24,677 bases of DNA from Elusimicrobiaceae bacterium (GCA_017647245.1 JAGCKY010000117.1:1-24677), one strand, 5' to 3'; counted from the stretch's first letter, positions 8,291 through 16,322 are shown. The notes: a model not told the origin generated them from the letters alone. Numbers and translations: made by a program.

Positions 8291-9378
8291 AGTGTAATTC
8301 TCCCTAAAATTGCTTTTTTACGTGCACCCGTGGCAAGCGGACAATGATTGCTTTTGCCTTGAACTGCTCGTGCGGCAAACAAGGCAAACGCGGCGGCTTC
8401 TTTAGCTTGCGGATGCAAATGGTACTTTTCAGACGTAACAACGGGCAAATGAGTCAATTTTTGCAAATGCGACAGTAGTGTTTTATTATAAGCACCACCG
8501 CCGGAAACAATAATTTCTTTCTGCTCGCGGGCAGGTACAAATTTTTTAATAGCCAGCGCGACTGCGGCGGCTGTAAAATAATTTAAAGTGGCCAATAAAT
8601 CATTTACACGGGGAGAGTTAAATGCGGCAAAATGTTTTTTTAAATAAGCCGCGCCAAAAGTATTTTTGTCTAAACTTTTGGGCGGTTTTTGCGTGAAAAA
8701 TTTTTGTGCAAGTAACTGCGCTACCAATTGTTTATCCGATGTGCCTTGGGCGGCGCGTGCACCGTTTTTATCAAACGGTTGGTGTAAGTATTTTTGGCAA
8801 ACTAGGTCCATTAAGGTGTTGGCGGGACCACAGTCAAAGCCGTACGTTTTTATATTTTTTCCGACGATAGATAAATTGGCGATGCCGCCTAAATTAAGCA
8901 AAATTTTTGGGCCGGCTTTGCCGAAAACATATTCATCAAAAAACGGAACAAGCGGTGCCCCTTGACCGCCCAGCACGATATCGCGCTCACGGAAATTGCT
9001 GATAACCGGACAGCCTAATAGTTCAGCTAAAAAAGACGGCTCTGCAATTTGCAAGGTGTTGGCTGCGCGGTCTTGCGGCCCGTGATAAACCGTTTGCCCG
9101 TGCATACCCGCGCATAAAATTTTAGAAACGGGAATCTTATATTTTTTCAAAAACTGTTTTGTCTTTTGTGCGTAGAGGTTGCCCAGTTCAAAATGCAAAG
9201 CAGACAATTGCGGCGCACGTAAATCACACGCGTGCAACAAACGCTGTTGCAAAGCGGGAGGATAGGAATAATTTTCAAAAGCCAGCACGGCAAAGGGTTT
9301 GAGCTGCACGGCGCAAATAGTCAGTCCGTCGCAACTGGTACCGCTCATCAAGCCAAGTGCAAGATTTTTACTTTTCAC
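8287..9378 (-). CDS. anmK: Anhydro-N-acetylmuramic acid kinase AnmK
   Basis: 363 residues, normal for the family. AnmK cleaves the 1,6-anhydro bond of anhydroMurNAc while phosphorylating it to MurNAc-6-phosphate, using ATP. The N-terminal GLMSGTSCDGL (about 9-19) is the hallmark phosphate-binding motif; GLMSGTSMDG is usual and Cys replaces Met here. PGPQ-type sugar contacts (HGPQDR), NLGGIANLS, FDCGPANTLMD and VSGGGAYN all match the family. The start codon is GTG at 9378, inside the end of murQ, with AGAGAGGTG upstream as ribosome-binding site. The gene overlaps murQ by 11 nt and nagZ by 4 nt, which indicates coupled translation. It acts between NagZ and MurQ in the pathway. Confidence 0.96.
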   Translation of the reverse strand: MKSKNLALGLMSGTSCDGLTICAVQLKPFAVLAFENYSYPPALQQRLLHACDLRAPQLSALHFELGNLYAQKTKQFLKKYKIPVSKILCAGMHGQTVYHGPQDRAANTLQIAEPSFLAELLGCPVISNFRERDIVLGGQGAPLVPFFDEYVFGKAGPKILLNLGGIANLSIVGKNIKTYGFDCGPANTLMDLVCQKYLHQPFDKNGARAAQGTSDKQLVAQLLAQKFFTQKPPKSLDKNTFGAAYLKKHFAAFNSPRVNDLLATLNYFTAAAVALAIKKFVPAREQKEIIVSGGGAYNKTLLSHLQKLTHLPVVTSEKYHLHPQAKEAAAFALFAARAVQGKSNHCPLATGARKKAILGRITL

Positions 9379-10261
9379 GCAACACCTCTCTTAAAAATCC
9401 GTGGTGTTTTTTAAGTAACTTTTCCGCTTGGGCCGCGGGGCATTTTTTCACGTGCATGACAATAGCCGTTTTAACGCGGTTGTGACTGGCGGTCAGTAAG
9501 CGCGCGGCGGTTTTTTCATCGGCGCCGGAAATCGTGCTGATTAGCCGCGTGGCGCGGCGAACTAATTTTTGATTGGTGGGTTGTACGTCCACCATTAAAT
9601 TTTGGTACACCTTGCCCGCGTGTGCCATCGCCCCGGTAGTAATGGCGTTTAATGCCATTTTGGTCGCGGTGCCGGCTTTCATGCGCGTAGAGCCGTTTAA
9701 TGCTTCAGGCCCTGTGGGTAGAAAAATAAAAATATCCGCGTGCGTGGTATTGGCTTGTTTATTGCACGCCAGCAAAGCGGTGGCACAACCGCTTTGTTTG
9801 GCGGCTTTGAGTGCGCCGAGCACGTACGGTGTAATTCCGCTGGCGGTGAGTCCGATGACAAAATCACCTTTACGCGCTTTAGCTAAAATATCTTTGGCTC
9901 CTTGCACCGCGTCATCTTCCGCACCTTCTTTAGAGCGAAACATCGCGGATTTCCCGCCCGCCAAAATGCCTTGTACATCGCCGGGTTTTACGCCAAAAGT
10001 CGGCACACACTCCACGGCTTCCAATATGCCGAGTCGTCCGCTGGTACCGGCTCCGATAAAAATAATTTTATGGCGGGACAAATGGGCTTGTGCGGCGGTT
10101 TCTATGGCGCGGGAAATAGCGGGCGCGGCTTGTTTAACAGCGTGCGCGGCCACAAAATCTTCCGCGTTAATCAAGCGGGCAGCTTGCAAAGTGGTGGCTT
10201 TGTCTAAATTTTTGGTACGGGGATTCACCGTTTCGGTGGGGATTAAATTTGTTTTTTTCAT
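9368..10261 (-). CDS. murQ: N-acetylmuramic acid 6-phosphate etherase MurQ
   Basis: 297 residues. MurQ removes D-lactate from MurNAc-6-phosphate to give GlcNAc-6-phosphate. The N-terminal LIPTETVNPRTKNLD is family-typical. The SIS domain has FIGAGTSGRLG around 68-78, and E84 in EAVECVPTFG corresponds to the E. coli general acid/base. GLTASGITPYVLGAL and LNGSTRMKAGTATKMALN follow as expected. It starts 2 nt after the ampG stop and its last 11 nt overlap anmK. With AnmK and NagZ in the same operon, the substrate is more likely recycled wall sugar than imported MurNAc. Confidence 0.97.
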   Translation of the reverse strand: MKKTNLIPTETVNPRTKNLDKATTLQAARLINAEDFVAAHAVKQAAPAISRAIETAAQAHLSRHKIIFIGAGTSGRLGILEAVECVPTFGVKPGDVQGILAGGKSAMFRSKEGAEDDAVQGAKDILAKARKGDFVIGLTASGITPYVLGALKAAKQSGCATALLACNKQANTTHADIFIFLPTGPEALNGSTRMKAGTATKMALNAITTGAMAHAGKVYQNLMVDVQPTNQKLVRRATRLISTISGADEKTAARLLTASHNRVKTAIVMHVKKCPAAQAEKLLKKHHGFLREVLREK

Positions 10262-10263
10262 AG

Positions 10264-11562
10264 TTATTTGCGAAATGCTTTCTCGGTCTCATCAATGGTT
10301 TTAATGCGCGCGGTCAGCGGCACAATGGCAAACGTAATCAAACTGATAAACGCCGTCACCCAGAAAAATTGCTCGTAGCCAAGCATCAGTTGTAATTTGC
10401 CAGATAGCATAGAAGGTATCATCATGCCAAGCGCCAAGACTCCGGTGGAAATAGCATAGTGCGATGTTTTGTACGCTCCTTGCGACACGTACATAATAAA
10501 TACCGTCAGTGCCATCATAGCCAGTCCGTACCCGAAATTTTCCACCGTAATCAGCGCGGCTACTGTGACAAGCCCCGGTCTTGCCATGGCTAAATATACA
10601 TAAAAGAAATTGGGTAGCACGAGCGCAATAGCAAACGGCCAAATGCATTTTTTAAAACCGAATTTGCCGAGCAGCCAACCGCCCGCCAAATTACCTGCAA
10701 TAATTGCACCGAGCCCCAGTGTGCCTTTAATTAGCCCATATTGCTGCATAGATAAACCCAGCGCGCCTTCGGCGGTGGGCTTGAGCAAAAAGAGCGGTAC
10801 GATTTTTTCCAGTAACGCTTCGCCAAAGCGGTACAATAAAATAAACAGCAAAATATAGAGGATATTTTGCTGTGTGAAATAGGTTTTAAACGCGCCAACC
10901 CAAACGCTCTTTCCGTCGGATAGCCGGGCGGGCTGATCCGTATCCGGCGCGGGCATAATAAATTTATGCCATAGCGCGCCCGCGCCAAACAAAACCGCTA
11001 AAAACAGAAACATAACCGACCAGTTTTGATATTTCGGTAAATGCACGGCAAGCGCACCGGTCGCAGAGATTAAAAGGCCGCTACCGAAAATCATGGCCAA
11101 GCGGTAAAAAATAGTGCGCACCCCTACAAAATAACCTTGTTGCGGGGCGGTGAGCGCGAGCAGGTAATATCCGTCGGTAGCAATGTCTAATGTGGCCGAT
11201 ACAAAAGCCCCCGCCAACAGACCAAATAAAGAAAGGGAGAAGAAAGTTAAATTGTGCACCGCTTGTGCATGCGAAAAAACGTTCCACGCATTGACCGCGG
11301 CCAGCCCTATAAATACAGCGGCCATAAACAGTTGCATGGCTAGTAGCCAACGGCGTTTGGTACCGTTGCCGTCTACAACGGGGCTCCAAAACATTTTCAA
11401 AATCCACGGCAAATACAGCCACCCGGTCCAAAAAGCGATTTGGTCGTTGGGATAGCCCAAATCGGCATACAATACCACGGAAACAGTATTGATGATAATA
11501 TAAGGCATTCCTTCTAAAAAGTACAAAGAAGGAATATAGAACCAAGGGGAAATTTTTTTCAT
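10264..11562 (-). CDS. ampG: AmpG-family muropeptide permease (MFS)
   Basis: 432 residues with about 12 hydrophobic helices, a major-facilitator protein. AmpG brings GlcNAc-anhydroMurNAc peptides from periplasm to cytoplasm by proton symport. The N-terminus, PSLYFLEGMPYIIIN followed by WLYLPWILKMFWSPVVD, is characteristic of AmpG/AcoA-CoA-type MFS proteins, especially the Bacteroidetes-like AmpG form. ATLDIATDGYYLLALT and VGVRTIFYRLAMIFGSG fit too. Its place directly before murQ (2 nt gap) and in one operon with anmK and nagZ strongly supports muropeptide uptake. The start ATG lies 1 nt after the preceding stop, without a clear Shine-Dalgarno, so coupling is likely. Exact substrate (with or without peptide) cannot be told from sequence. 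Confidence 0.9.
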   Translation of the reverse strand: MKKISPWFYIPSLYFLEGMPYIIINTVSVVLYADLGYPNDQIAFWTGWLYLPWILKMFWSPVVDGNGTKRRWLLAMQLFMAAVFIGLAAVNAWNVFSHAQAVHNLTFFSLSLFGLLAGAFVSATLDIATDGYYLLALTAPQQGYFVGVRTIFYRLAMIFGSGLLISATGALAVHLPKYQNWSVMFLFLAVLFGAGALWHKFIMPAPDTDQPARLSDGKSVWVGAFKTYFTQQNILYILLFILLYRFGEALLEKIVPLFLLKPTAEGALGLSMQQYGLIKGTLGLGAIIAGNLAGGWLLGKFGFKKCIWPFAIALVLPNFFYVYLAMARPGLVTVAALITVENFGYGLAMMALTVFIMYVSQGAYKTSHYAISTGVLALGMMIPSMLSGKLQLMLGYEQFFWVTAFISLITFAIVPLTARIKTIDETEKAFRK

Positions 11563-11563
11563 A

Positions 11564-12583
11564 TTACTTAAACGCTAATCGTCCAGCTAAAAGTTCCGCA
11601 AAGGGTTTAGTTGTCGGGTTACGCTCTAATATCATTTTAATAATAGAGGTCAACGGAACGGCAAGCAAGGCCCCCATCGGCCCCCATACCAATGCCCAAA
11701 AAATTAAAGAGGCAATGACAATTAACGGATTTAAATCCATTCCTTTACCCAGCCAGCGCGTCTCTAAAATGTTTCCTACCACAAAATGCGTGGCGGTTAA
11801 CAAGATAACCGCGGCAATGATATGCCAATCAAAACCATATTGCAAAAAGAGTACAGGTAAGGGTAAGGCGGTGGCAATAAACGCCCCGATATTGGGGATA
11901 AAATTAAGCACAAAAGTCAGCACCGCAAACATGCCCGCCATTTGGCTGCCGGTAATTTTGAGTACAAACCATGTTAATACGGCGGCGAGTAAGGAAACAA
12001 TTGTTTTCACAATGAGGTAATAGGAAATTTGTTTTTCAATGGAAAAGGAAAAAGTACTGCGGGTATCTTCGTTGGAGCGACCCATAAATAAGAAGATTAA
12101 AAACAAAGAAACAAGCATAATGTTGGAAATAAAAGCCATAACCCAACTGCCCATACTGCGCACCATATTAAACAAAGGTAGTCGCGCTAAAGAATCGGCC
12201 AAAAACTGATCATTGACCTTCAGTCCGGCTTTTTGCGCCAGTTCTATGGACCAAGCAAGCGTGGCATTTAGTTTATCGGTATACATATTGATACCATCTA
12301 CGAAGGAAGAAATAGAGCTGGATACAAACGCAACAGACAAAACCGCCATGCCTAAAAACAATACAATCCCCGCAATAACCCCCGCCATATAAGGTACTTT
12401 CCACTGCCTGCGCATCCACTGGGCAAGCGTATTTAATACCATGCCCAAAAATCCCGCAATGACAAACGGCATCAAAATAGTTTTGGCATAAACCAAAACC
12501 CACGTTAGTGCCGTACCTGCCAAAATCAGCAAGCAGGCATTGTTGATGGGTGCGTAGTTTTCCGCGTTAATTTTATTGAACAT
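11564..12583 (-). CDS. AI-2E family transporter (PF01594-type membrane protein)
   Basis: 339 residues with about seven to eight hydrophobic segments: an N-terminal helical pair, a long extracytoplasmic stretch around 95-150, and a C-terminal helix bundle containing FVLNFIPNIGAFIATALPLPV and ILETRWLGKGMDLNPLIVIASL, which are family hallmarks. Members are described variously as AI-2 exporters or ion/proton antiporters, so the substrate is not predictable. It heads the muropeptide-recycling operon, 1 nt before ampG, which suggests co-regulation and possibly a role in wall turnover or ion coupling. AAGGGG at 12589-12594 is a good Shine-Dalgarno for the ATG at 12583. A quorum-sensing role is not supported by anything nearby. 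Confidence 0.88.
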   Translation of the reverse strand: MFNKINAENYAPINNACLLILAGTALTWVLVYAKTILMPFVIAGFLGMVLNTLAQWMRRQWKVPYMAGVIAGIVLFLGMAVLSVAFVSSSISSFVDGINMYTDKLNATLAWSIELAQKAGLKVNDQFLADSLARLPLFNMVRSMGSWVMAFISNIMLVSLFLIFLFMGRSNEDTRSTFSFSIEKQISYYLIVKTIVSLLAAVLTWFVLKITGSQMAGMFAVLTFVLNFIPNIGAFIATALPLPVLFLQYGFDWHIIAAVILLTATHFVVGNILETRWLGKGMDLNPLIVIASLIFWALVWGPMGALLAVPLTSIIKMILERNPTTKPFAELLAGRLAFK

Positions 12584-12599
12584 AATTTCCCCTTGCTTT

Positions 12600-12608
12600 A
12601 TAGTAGCA
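12600..12608 (-). promoter_or_regulatory. Possible extended -10 for the recycling operon
   Basis: On the - strand this reads TGC-TACTAT, an extended -10 element ending 16 nt before the ATG at 12583. No recognisable -35 is present. The predicted start would leave only about 10 nt of leader, cutting close to the AAGGGG ribosome site, so the true promoter may lie slightly upstream. Confidence 0.35.
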
Positions 12609-12625
12609 TAAAATGCGCCGCGTGT

Positions 12626-12647
12626 GGGGGGTATTTGGGGGACCCCC
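12626..12647. repeat. G-tract/C-tract palindrome upstream of the pilin promoter
   Basis: A G6 run (12626-12631) and a G5 run (12637-12641) are followed after one base by C5 (12643-12647). GGGGGACCCCC is a near-perfect 11-nt palindrome ending 2 nt before the putative -35. Either G-run could pair with the C-run. It may be an operator; it does not terminate any visible + strand gene. Confidence 0.5.
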
Positions 12648-12649
12648 TA

Positions 12650-12677
12650 TTGTTTTTTTTTTTTGGTATGATACAAT
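12650..12677 (+). promoter_or_regulatory. Pilin gene promoter with T12 tract in the spacer
   Basis: -35 TTGTTT at 12650-12655, 16-nt spacer, extended -10 TGA-TACAAT at 12669-12677. The spacer begins inside a run of twelve T (12653-12664). AGGAGG at 12696-12701 is placed 7 nt before the ATG. Confidence 0.65.
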
Positions 12678-12708
12678 TTGTTAGTAGGTCAAAAAAGGAG
12701 GAAGGACC

Positions 12709-13206
12709 ATGAAAAATCGCGCATTTACGCTAATAGAGTTGTTAGTAGTTGTTTTAATTATAGGTATATTGGCGGCCATTGCCCTGCCGGGGTATCAGAA
12801 AGCAGTCGGCCGGAGTAAATTTGTACAGTACATTTCTTGGGCGCGACACATCTATCAGGCCGAAGAAGAATATCGCTATGCCAATGGAGAATGGACATAC
12901 GATTTTTTAAATTTAACGCTGGGTTTGCCCGGGGGAACGACGTATCGGAACAATGGCGAGAGCATTGGAGTAGCAACTTTGCCGGACGGACAACAGTTTA
13001 CGCTCACCATATCGGACAGTTATAAACGGGTCGGATTTGATTATAGAGGCGTGGGCGTCTTCTTGTATTTTGAGACAAGAGAAATGTGGTGTTTTTTCTA
13101 CACTGATTTGGAAAAAAGAAAAATATGTGAATCTATTCGTACGGAAGGTACGACTTCTTGTATGAATGTAGTAGGTGGCAGCTGTTTAGTGCAAAAACTT
13201 AAATAG
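12709..13206 (+). CDS. Type IV pilin-like protein (prepilin-type N-terminal cleavage/methylation domain)
   Basis: 165 residues. A class III prepilin signal, MKNRA|FTLIELLVVVLIIG, leads into one hydrophobic helix (to about residue 27) and YQKAVGRSKF, so the product should be processed by prepilin peptidase and assembled into a type IV pilus or pseudopilus. The -1 residue before F is Ala rather than the usual Gly. The globular part contains YQAEEEYRYANGEWTYDF and four Cys (CFF, ICE, SCMN, GSCL) that could form disulfides. Elusimicrobiota carry many such pilin-like genes, often as isolated single genes like this one, and which act as major subunits is unclear. It has a strong promoter and Shine-Dalgarno and is followed by a strong terminator, so it is monocistronic. 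No pilus assembly genes lie nearby. Confidence 0.9.
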   Translation: MKNRAFTLIELLVVVLIIGILAAIALPGYQKAVGRSKFVQYISWARHIYQAEEEYRYANGEWTYDFLNLTLGLPGGTTYRNNGESIGVATLPDGQQFTLTISDSYKRVGFDYRGVGVFLYFETREMWCFFYTDLEKRKICESIRTEGTTSCMNVVGGSCLVQKLK

Positions 13207-13286
13207 ATTGTGCCTGGATTTGCAAATAAGATATAGGATGCTTTTCGTTGAAGAGAAATAAAGTAAAGATAATATGCTAGTATTAT

Positions 13287-13318
13287 AAAACTCCCCCTGT
13301 ATAAGCAGGGGGAGTTTT
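13287..13318. terminator. Strong bidirectional rho-independent terminator
   Basis: A perfect 13-bp inverted repeat (AAAACTCCCCCTG / CAGGGGGAGTTTT) with a 6-nt loop TATAAG at 13300-13305. The flanking A and T runs make it usable in both directions: for the pilin gene (+) and for tRNA-Val (-), whose 3' end is only 3 nt away. Confidence 0.9.
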
Positions 13319-13321
13319 AAA

Positions 13322-13396
13322 TGGTGGACAGTACAGGATTTGAACCTGTGACCTTCCGCGTGTGAGGCGGACGCGCTACCGCTGCGCCAACTGTCC
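13322..13396 (-). tRNA. tRNA-Val (anticodon CAC), CCA encoded
   Basis: The 75-nt - strand sequence folds as a full cloverleaf: acceptor GGACAGT/ACTGTCC, D stem GCGC/GCGC with a 7-nt loop, anticodon stem TCCGC/GCGGA with loop CTCACAC (anticodon CAC, reading GUG), variable loop AGGTC, T stem ACAGG/CCTGT with loop TTCAAAT, discriminator A and a genomically encoded CCA at 13322-13324. Confidence 0.97.
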
Positions 13397-13411
13397 CAAA
13401 ACGATACTGTT

Positions 13412-13440
13412 ATTATACCAATTTTAGAGTTGCCACTCAA
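13412..13440 (-). promoter_or_regulatory. tRNA-Val promoter
   Basis: On the - strand: -35 TTGAGT (13440-13435), 17-nt spacer, perfect -10 TATAAT (13417-13412), then 15 nt to the mature tRNA 5' end. Spacing is ideal. Confidence 0.75.
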
Positions 13441-13525
13441 TGATATCGCTGTACTACTATTCGTAAGGATATCCATTTTTATATACTATATATATACTTA
13501 TTTTGCGGAGGCGCAACGAAACAAT

Positions 13526-14206
13526 ATGGAATGGAGCGTGCTGTTTAATACGTTTATCGGTATTATCTCTATTTTAAACCCCATTGGCAATATGCCGATT
13601 TTTTTGGGCTATGTGGAGAACGAGGATCCCAAAGTACAGCGTGCGGTGGCACTACTGATGGCGTTATCTATTTTTATACTGATGTTAACTTTCTTTATTT
13701 TCGGTATACGTATTTTAAATATGTTCGGTATTACGTTGCCGGCGTTCCGTTTGGCGGGGTCTATTATGATTTTGCTCATTGGGCTTCGCATGTTACAGGG
13801 GAAAAGCAAATTTGAACAGCACGGTATAGAAACCGAGCCCGTCCGCGGCGGTACTTTTTCACAGGCGGGCAATAGTTTAAGCCGCATTTTGGTACCGGTG
13901 GCTATGCCGTTTTTTGTGGGGCCCGGTACAATTACCACGGTTATTTTGTATGCGGAAAAGAGCGAAGATTGGATGACGTCGCTGATGATGATTGTAATTT
14001 TATTTTTAAGTGCGTGTATCGTGGGGGCAGTGTTATTTAGTTCGCGGTATATTTTTGACCGTTTGGGGCGCAACGGTACGCAAATTGTGGTGCGCTTTAT
14101 GGGTATGATTTTGTGCGCAATTGCCATGCAATTTATGATTGACGGCGTAGCGCAACTGTTGCCCGGCGTACTCAACGCTGATTTTATTCACAGCGCAATC
14201 AAATAA
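13526..14206 (+). CDS. MarC family integral membrane protein
   Basis: 226 residues with about six hydrophobic helices. MarC-family features: an N-terminal LFNTFIGIISILNPIGNMPIFLGY, a central AFRLAGSIMILLIGLRMLQG, and PVAMPFFVGPGTITTVILYAE. Family members (MarC, YhgN, YchE) are inner-membrane proteins of uncertain function; the early link to multiple antibiotic resistance was not upheld. An earlier in-frame TTG start at 13430 would add a hydrophobic extension lacking family similarity and would overlap the tRNA promoter. ATG 13526 begins the conserved domain, and GGAGG at 13507-13511 lies upstream, though at a long 14-nt spacing. Gene appears monocistronic, with a terminator at 14226-14260. 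Confidence 0.85.
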   Translation: MEWSVLFNTFIGIISILNPIGNMPIFLGYVENEDPKVQRAVALLMALSIFILMLTFFIFGIRILNMFGITLPAFRLAGSIMILLIGLRMLQGKSKFEQHGIETEPVRGGTFSQAGNSLSRILVPVAMPFFVGPGTITTVILYAEKSEDWMTSLMMIVILFLSACIVGAVLFSSRYIFDRLGRNGTQIVVRFMGMILCAIAMQFMIDGVAQLLPGVLNADFIHSAIK

Positions 14207-14225
14207 ATTATTTGTTTGATTTAGA

Positions 14226-14260
14226 TACAGTCTGACTTTTCTGTCGGGCTGTATTTTTTT
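14226..14260 (+). terminator. Rho-independent terminator of the MarC-family gene
   Basis: An 11-bp stem (TACAGTCTGAC / GTCGGGCTGTA, two G-U pairs) with loop TTTTCT is followed by T7 at 14254-14260. It ends 3 nt before the putative uvrB -10, so the uvrB -35 region would lie in the hairpin's right arm. Confidence 0.85.
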
Positions 14261-14263
14261 AAG

Positions 14264-14275
14264 TACAATATAGCT
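14264..14275 (+). promoter_or_regulatory. uvrB -10 box directly before the ATG (candidate leaderless start)
   Basis: TACAAT at 14264-14269 is followed by six bases (ATAGCT) and then the uvrB ATG. No Shine-Dalgarno is present. A start site 6-7 nt after the -10 would be the A of the ATG. The -35 position (CTGTCG, 14241-14246) is weak. Confidence 0.5.
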
Positions 14276-16264
14276 ATGGAGCGTTTCAAACTTGTTTCGC
14301 AATTCAAACCGTCCGGCGACCAGCCCAAAGCCATCGCCGCGCTGACGCGCGGGGTGCTAGACGGGCAGAAACGCCAAACCTTACTGGGCGTAACGGGTTC
14401 GGGCAAAACCTTTACGATTGCCAACGTAATCCAAAACTTAAACCGCCCAACGCTCATTTTATCACCTAACAAAGTGCTTGCCGCGCAACTGTACGCGGAG
14501 TTCAAACAATTTTTTCCCGAAAACGCGGTGGAGTATTTTATTTCGTATTACGATTATTATCAGCCCGAAGCGTACATTCCGCTGACGGATACGTTTATTG
14601 AAAAAGATTCTTCCGTCAATGAGCACATTGATAAACTGCGCTTGAAAGCCACTACGTCGCTACTCACGCGGCGTGATACCATTGTGGTGGCATCGGTATC
14701 GTGTATTTACAATATCGGCTCGCCGGACAGTTACAGCGAACTGTGCGTGTATCTCAAAAAAGGGGCGGAAATGTCGCGTGGGCAATTGGGTGGGTTGCTG
14801 ATTAAAATTCAATACACGCGTAATGAAATGGATTTTTTGGCGGGTACATTTCGTATGCGTGGGCCGTATATAGATATTTTTCCGCCGTACGGACAAAGCG
14901 CGGTGCGCGTGGAAATCAAAGGGAAAAATATCGCGGGGATTTATGAATTGGACCCGTTAAACGGAACGGTTTTGCAAGAATTAAATGAAGCGTGGGTGTA
15001 TCCGGCCAAGCATTTTGTCGTCAGAGATGAGGACCGTGAACGCGCATTAGACCAAATCCGCGCCGATTTGGAAATTCGCCGCGCGGACCTGTTAAAACAG
15101 GGAAAAGAAATGGAAGCGTACCGCTTAAAACAACGCACGGAATATGATTTGGAAATGTTGCAACAGGCGGGCTTTTGCCCCGGGATTGAAAATTATTCGC
15201 GCTATATGGACGGGCGCAAACCCGGCGCGCGGCCCAATTGTCTGATAGATTATTTTCGCAAGTATGATGATTTTTTAATGGTGGTGGACGAGTCGCACGT
15301 GGCGTTGCCGCAAGTGCGCGGTATGTATAACGGAGATAGAAGCCGCAAGCAAATGCTGGTGGATTTCGGGTTTCGATTACCGTCGGCATTAGATAACCGC
15401 CCACTTAAATTTGACGAATTTGAAAGTTTACTACCGTCTACGATTTTTGTTTCCGCCACGCCGGGGCCGTATGAGTTAAAAGCCAGCGGCGGCGAAATTG
15501 TAGAGCAGGTGATTCGTCCTACGGGGCTTGTGGACCCGAAAGTGACCGTACATCCGAGTGCGGGGCAAATTGACCATTTACTGGAAAAAATCAAAGAGCA
15601 CGCCGCCAAAAAAGAGCGCACGCTGGTGCTTGCCATGACCAAAAAAACCGCCGAAGATTTGAGCGCGTTTTTAATTGAAAAAGGTGTGAAAACAACCTAT
15701 TTACATTCCGATATTGATGCGCTGGAGCGTGTGGAAATTTTGAAAAATTTTCGGCAAGGTATGTTTGATGTGCTCGTCGGTATTAACCTATTGCGCGAAG
15801 GCATTGATATCCCGCAGGTTGGCTTGGTGGCGATATTGGGCGCGGATAATGAGGGCTTTTTAAGAAATGCCACTACGCTTATTCAAATTTCCGGCCGCGC
15901 CGCGCGTAATGTGGGCGGCGAAGTAATTTTGTATGCGGACCGCGAAACGGAAAGCATGAAATATGCGCTGGGCGAAATGAACCGCCGCCGCGAAATTCAA
16001 GAGGCGTACAACAAAGAGCATCACATCACGCCGCGCACTATACAAAAAGCCGAAGTGGATTTGAAAGAATTTGAAGCGATGAGCCAATCCGAAGGACTGC
16101 AAATTTTGCATGCAGCCCTGCCGCAACCGACGGCAAAAAACATTCACAAATTGACTGCCGAATTGGAACGCCAAATGCGTGAGGCAGCAGACAATTTGAA
16201 TTTTGAACTCGCCGCCGATCTGCGTGACCGCTTGTTTGAACTCAAACAGATGAAACTGAAATAA
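14276..16264 (+). CDS. uvrB: Excinuclease ABC subunit B
   Basis: 662 residues, full length. UvrB is the damage-verifying helicase-like subunit of nucleotide excision repair; it takes over DNA from UvrA and recruits UvrC. Visible: N-terminal FKPSGDQPKAI, Walker A GVTGSGKT at 38-45, the SYYDYYQPEAYIP beta-hairpin around 95-110 that clamps DNA, motif II DESH at 338-341, helicase motifs SATPGPYEL and GINLLREGIDIPQV, QISGRAARN, and a C-terminal UVR domain (NFELAADLRDRLFELK) that binds UvrC. The start is fixed by similarity of the first residues to other UvrB proteins. The gene stands alone, and its -10 is so close to the ATG that a leaderless mRNA is likely. No LexA-type operator was recognised. 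Confidence 0.98.
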   Translation: MERFKLVSQFKPSGDQPKAIAALTRGVLDGQKRQTLLGVTGSGKTFTIANVIQNLNRPTLILSPNKVLAAQLYAEFKQFFPENAVEYFISYYDYYQPEAYIPLTDTFIEKDSSVNEHIDKLRLKATTSLLTRRDTIVVASVSCIYNIGSPDSYSELCVYLKKGAEMSRGQLGGLLIKIQYTRNEMDFLAGTFRMRGPYIDIFPPYGQSAVRVEIKGKNIAGIYELDPLNGTVLQELNEAWVYPAKHFVVRDEDRERALDQIRADLEIRRADLLKQGKEMEAYRLKQRTEYDLEMLQQAGFCPGIENYSRYMDGRKPGARPNCLIDYFRKYDDFLMVVDESHVALPQVRGMYNGDRSRKQMLVDFGFRLPSALDNRPLKFDEFESLLPSTIFVSATPGPYELKASGGEIVEQVIRPTGLVDPKVTVHPSAGQIDHLLEKIKEHAAKKERTLVLAMTKKTAEDLSAFLIEKGVKTTYLHSDIDALERVEILKNFRQGMFDVLVGINLLREGIDIPQVGLVAILGADNEGFLRNATTLIQISGRAARNVGGEVILYADRETESMKYALGEMNRRREIQEAYNKEHHITPRTIQKAEVDLKEFEAMSQSEGLQILHAALPQPTAKNIHKLTAELERQMREAADNLNFELAADLRDRLFELKQMKLK

Positions 16265-16310
16265 AATTATTTGATAAGATATCTTCTTTCCGTCTGTGTG
16301 TGCAATTTAC

Positions 16311-16322
16311 TAAAATATAAAT
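16311..16322 (+). promoter_or_regulatory. -10-like box directly before the biotin ligase ATG (candidate leaderless start)
   Basis: TAAAAT at 16311-16316 is followed by six bases (ATAAAT) and the ATG at 16323, the same geometry as uvrB. No Shine-Dalgarno and no clear -35 are seen. The region is A/T-rich, so the box alone is weak evidence. Confidence 0.35.

Noticed and set aside
9573-10304. Long open frame antisense to murQ
   Set aside because: Shadow of the murQ coding sequence; low-complexity composition and no family features.
11564-12583. Quorum-sensing AI-2 exporter
   Set aside because: The family name is historical; no luxS or lsr gene is nearby and the operon is for wall recycling.
12637-12664. 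GC palindrome plus T12 as a rho-independent terminator on +
   Set aside because: The tight palindrome has a one-base loop, and no + strand gene lies upstream; the T-run fits a promoter spacer for the pilin gene.
13430-13525. TTG 13430 as start of the MarC-family protein
   Set aside because: The extra residues do not resemble the family, and the segment includes part of the tRNA promoter.
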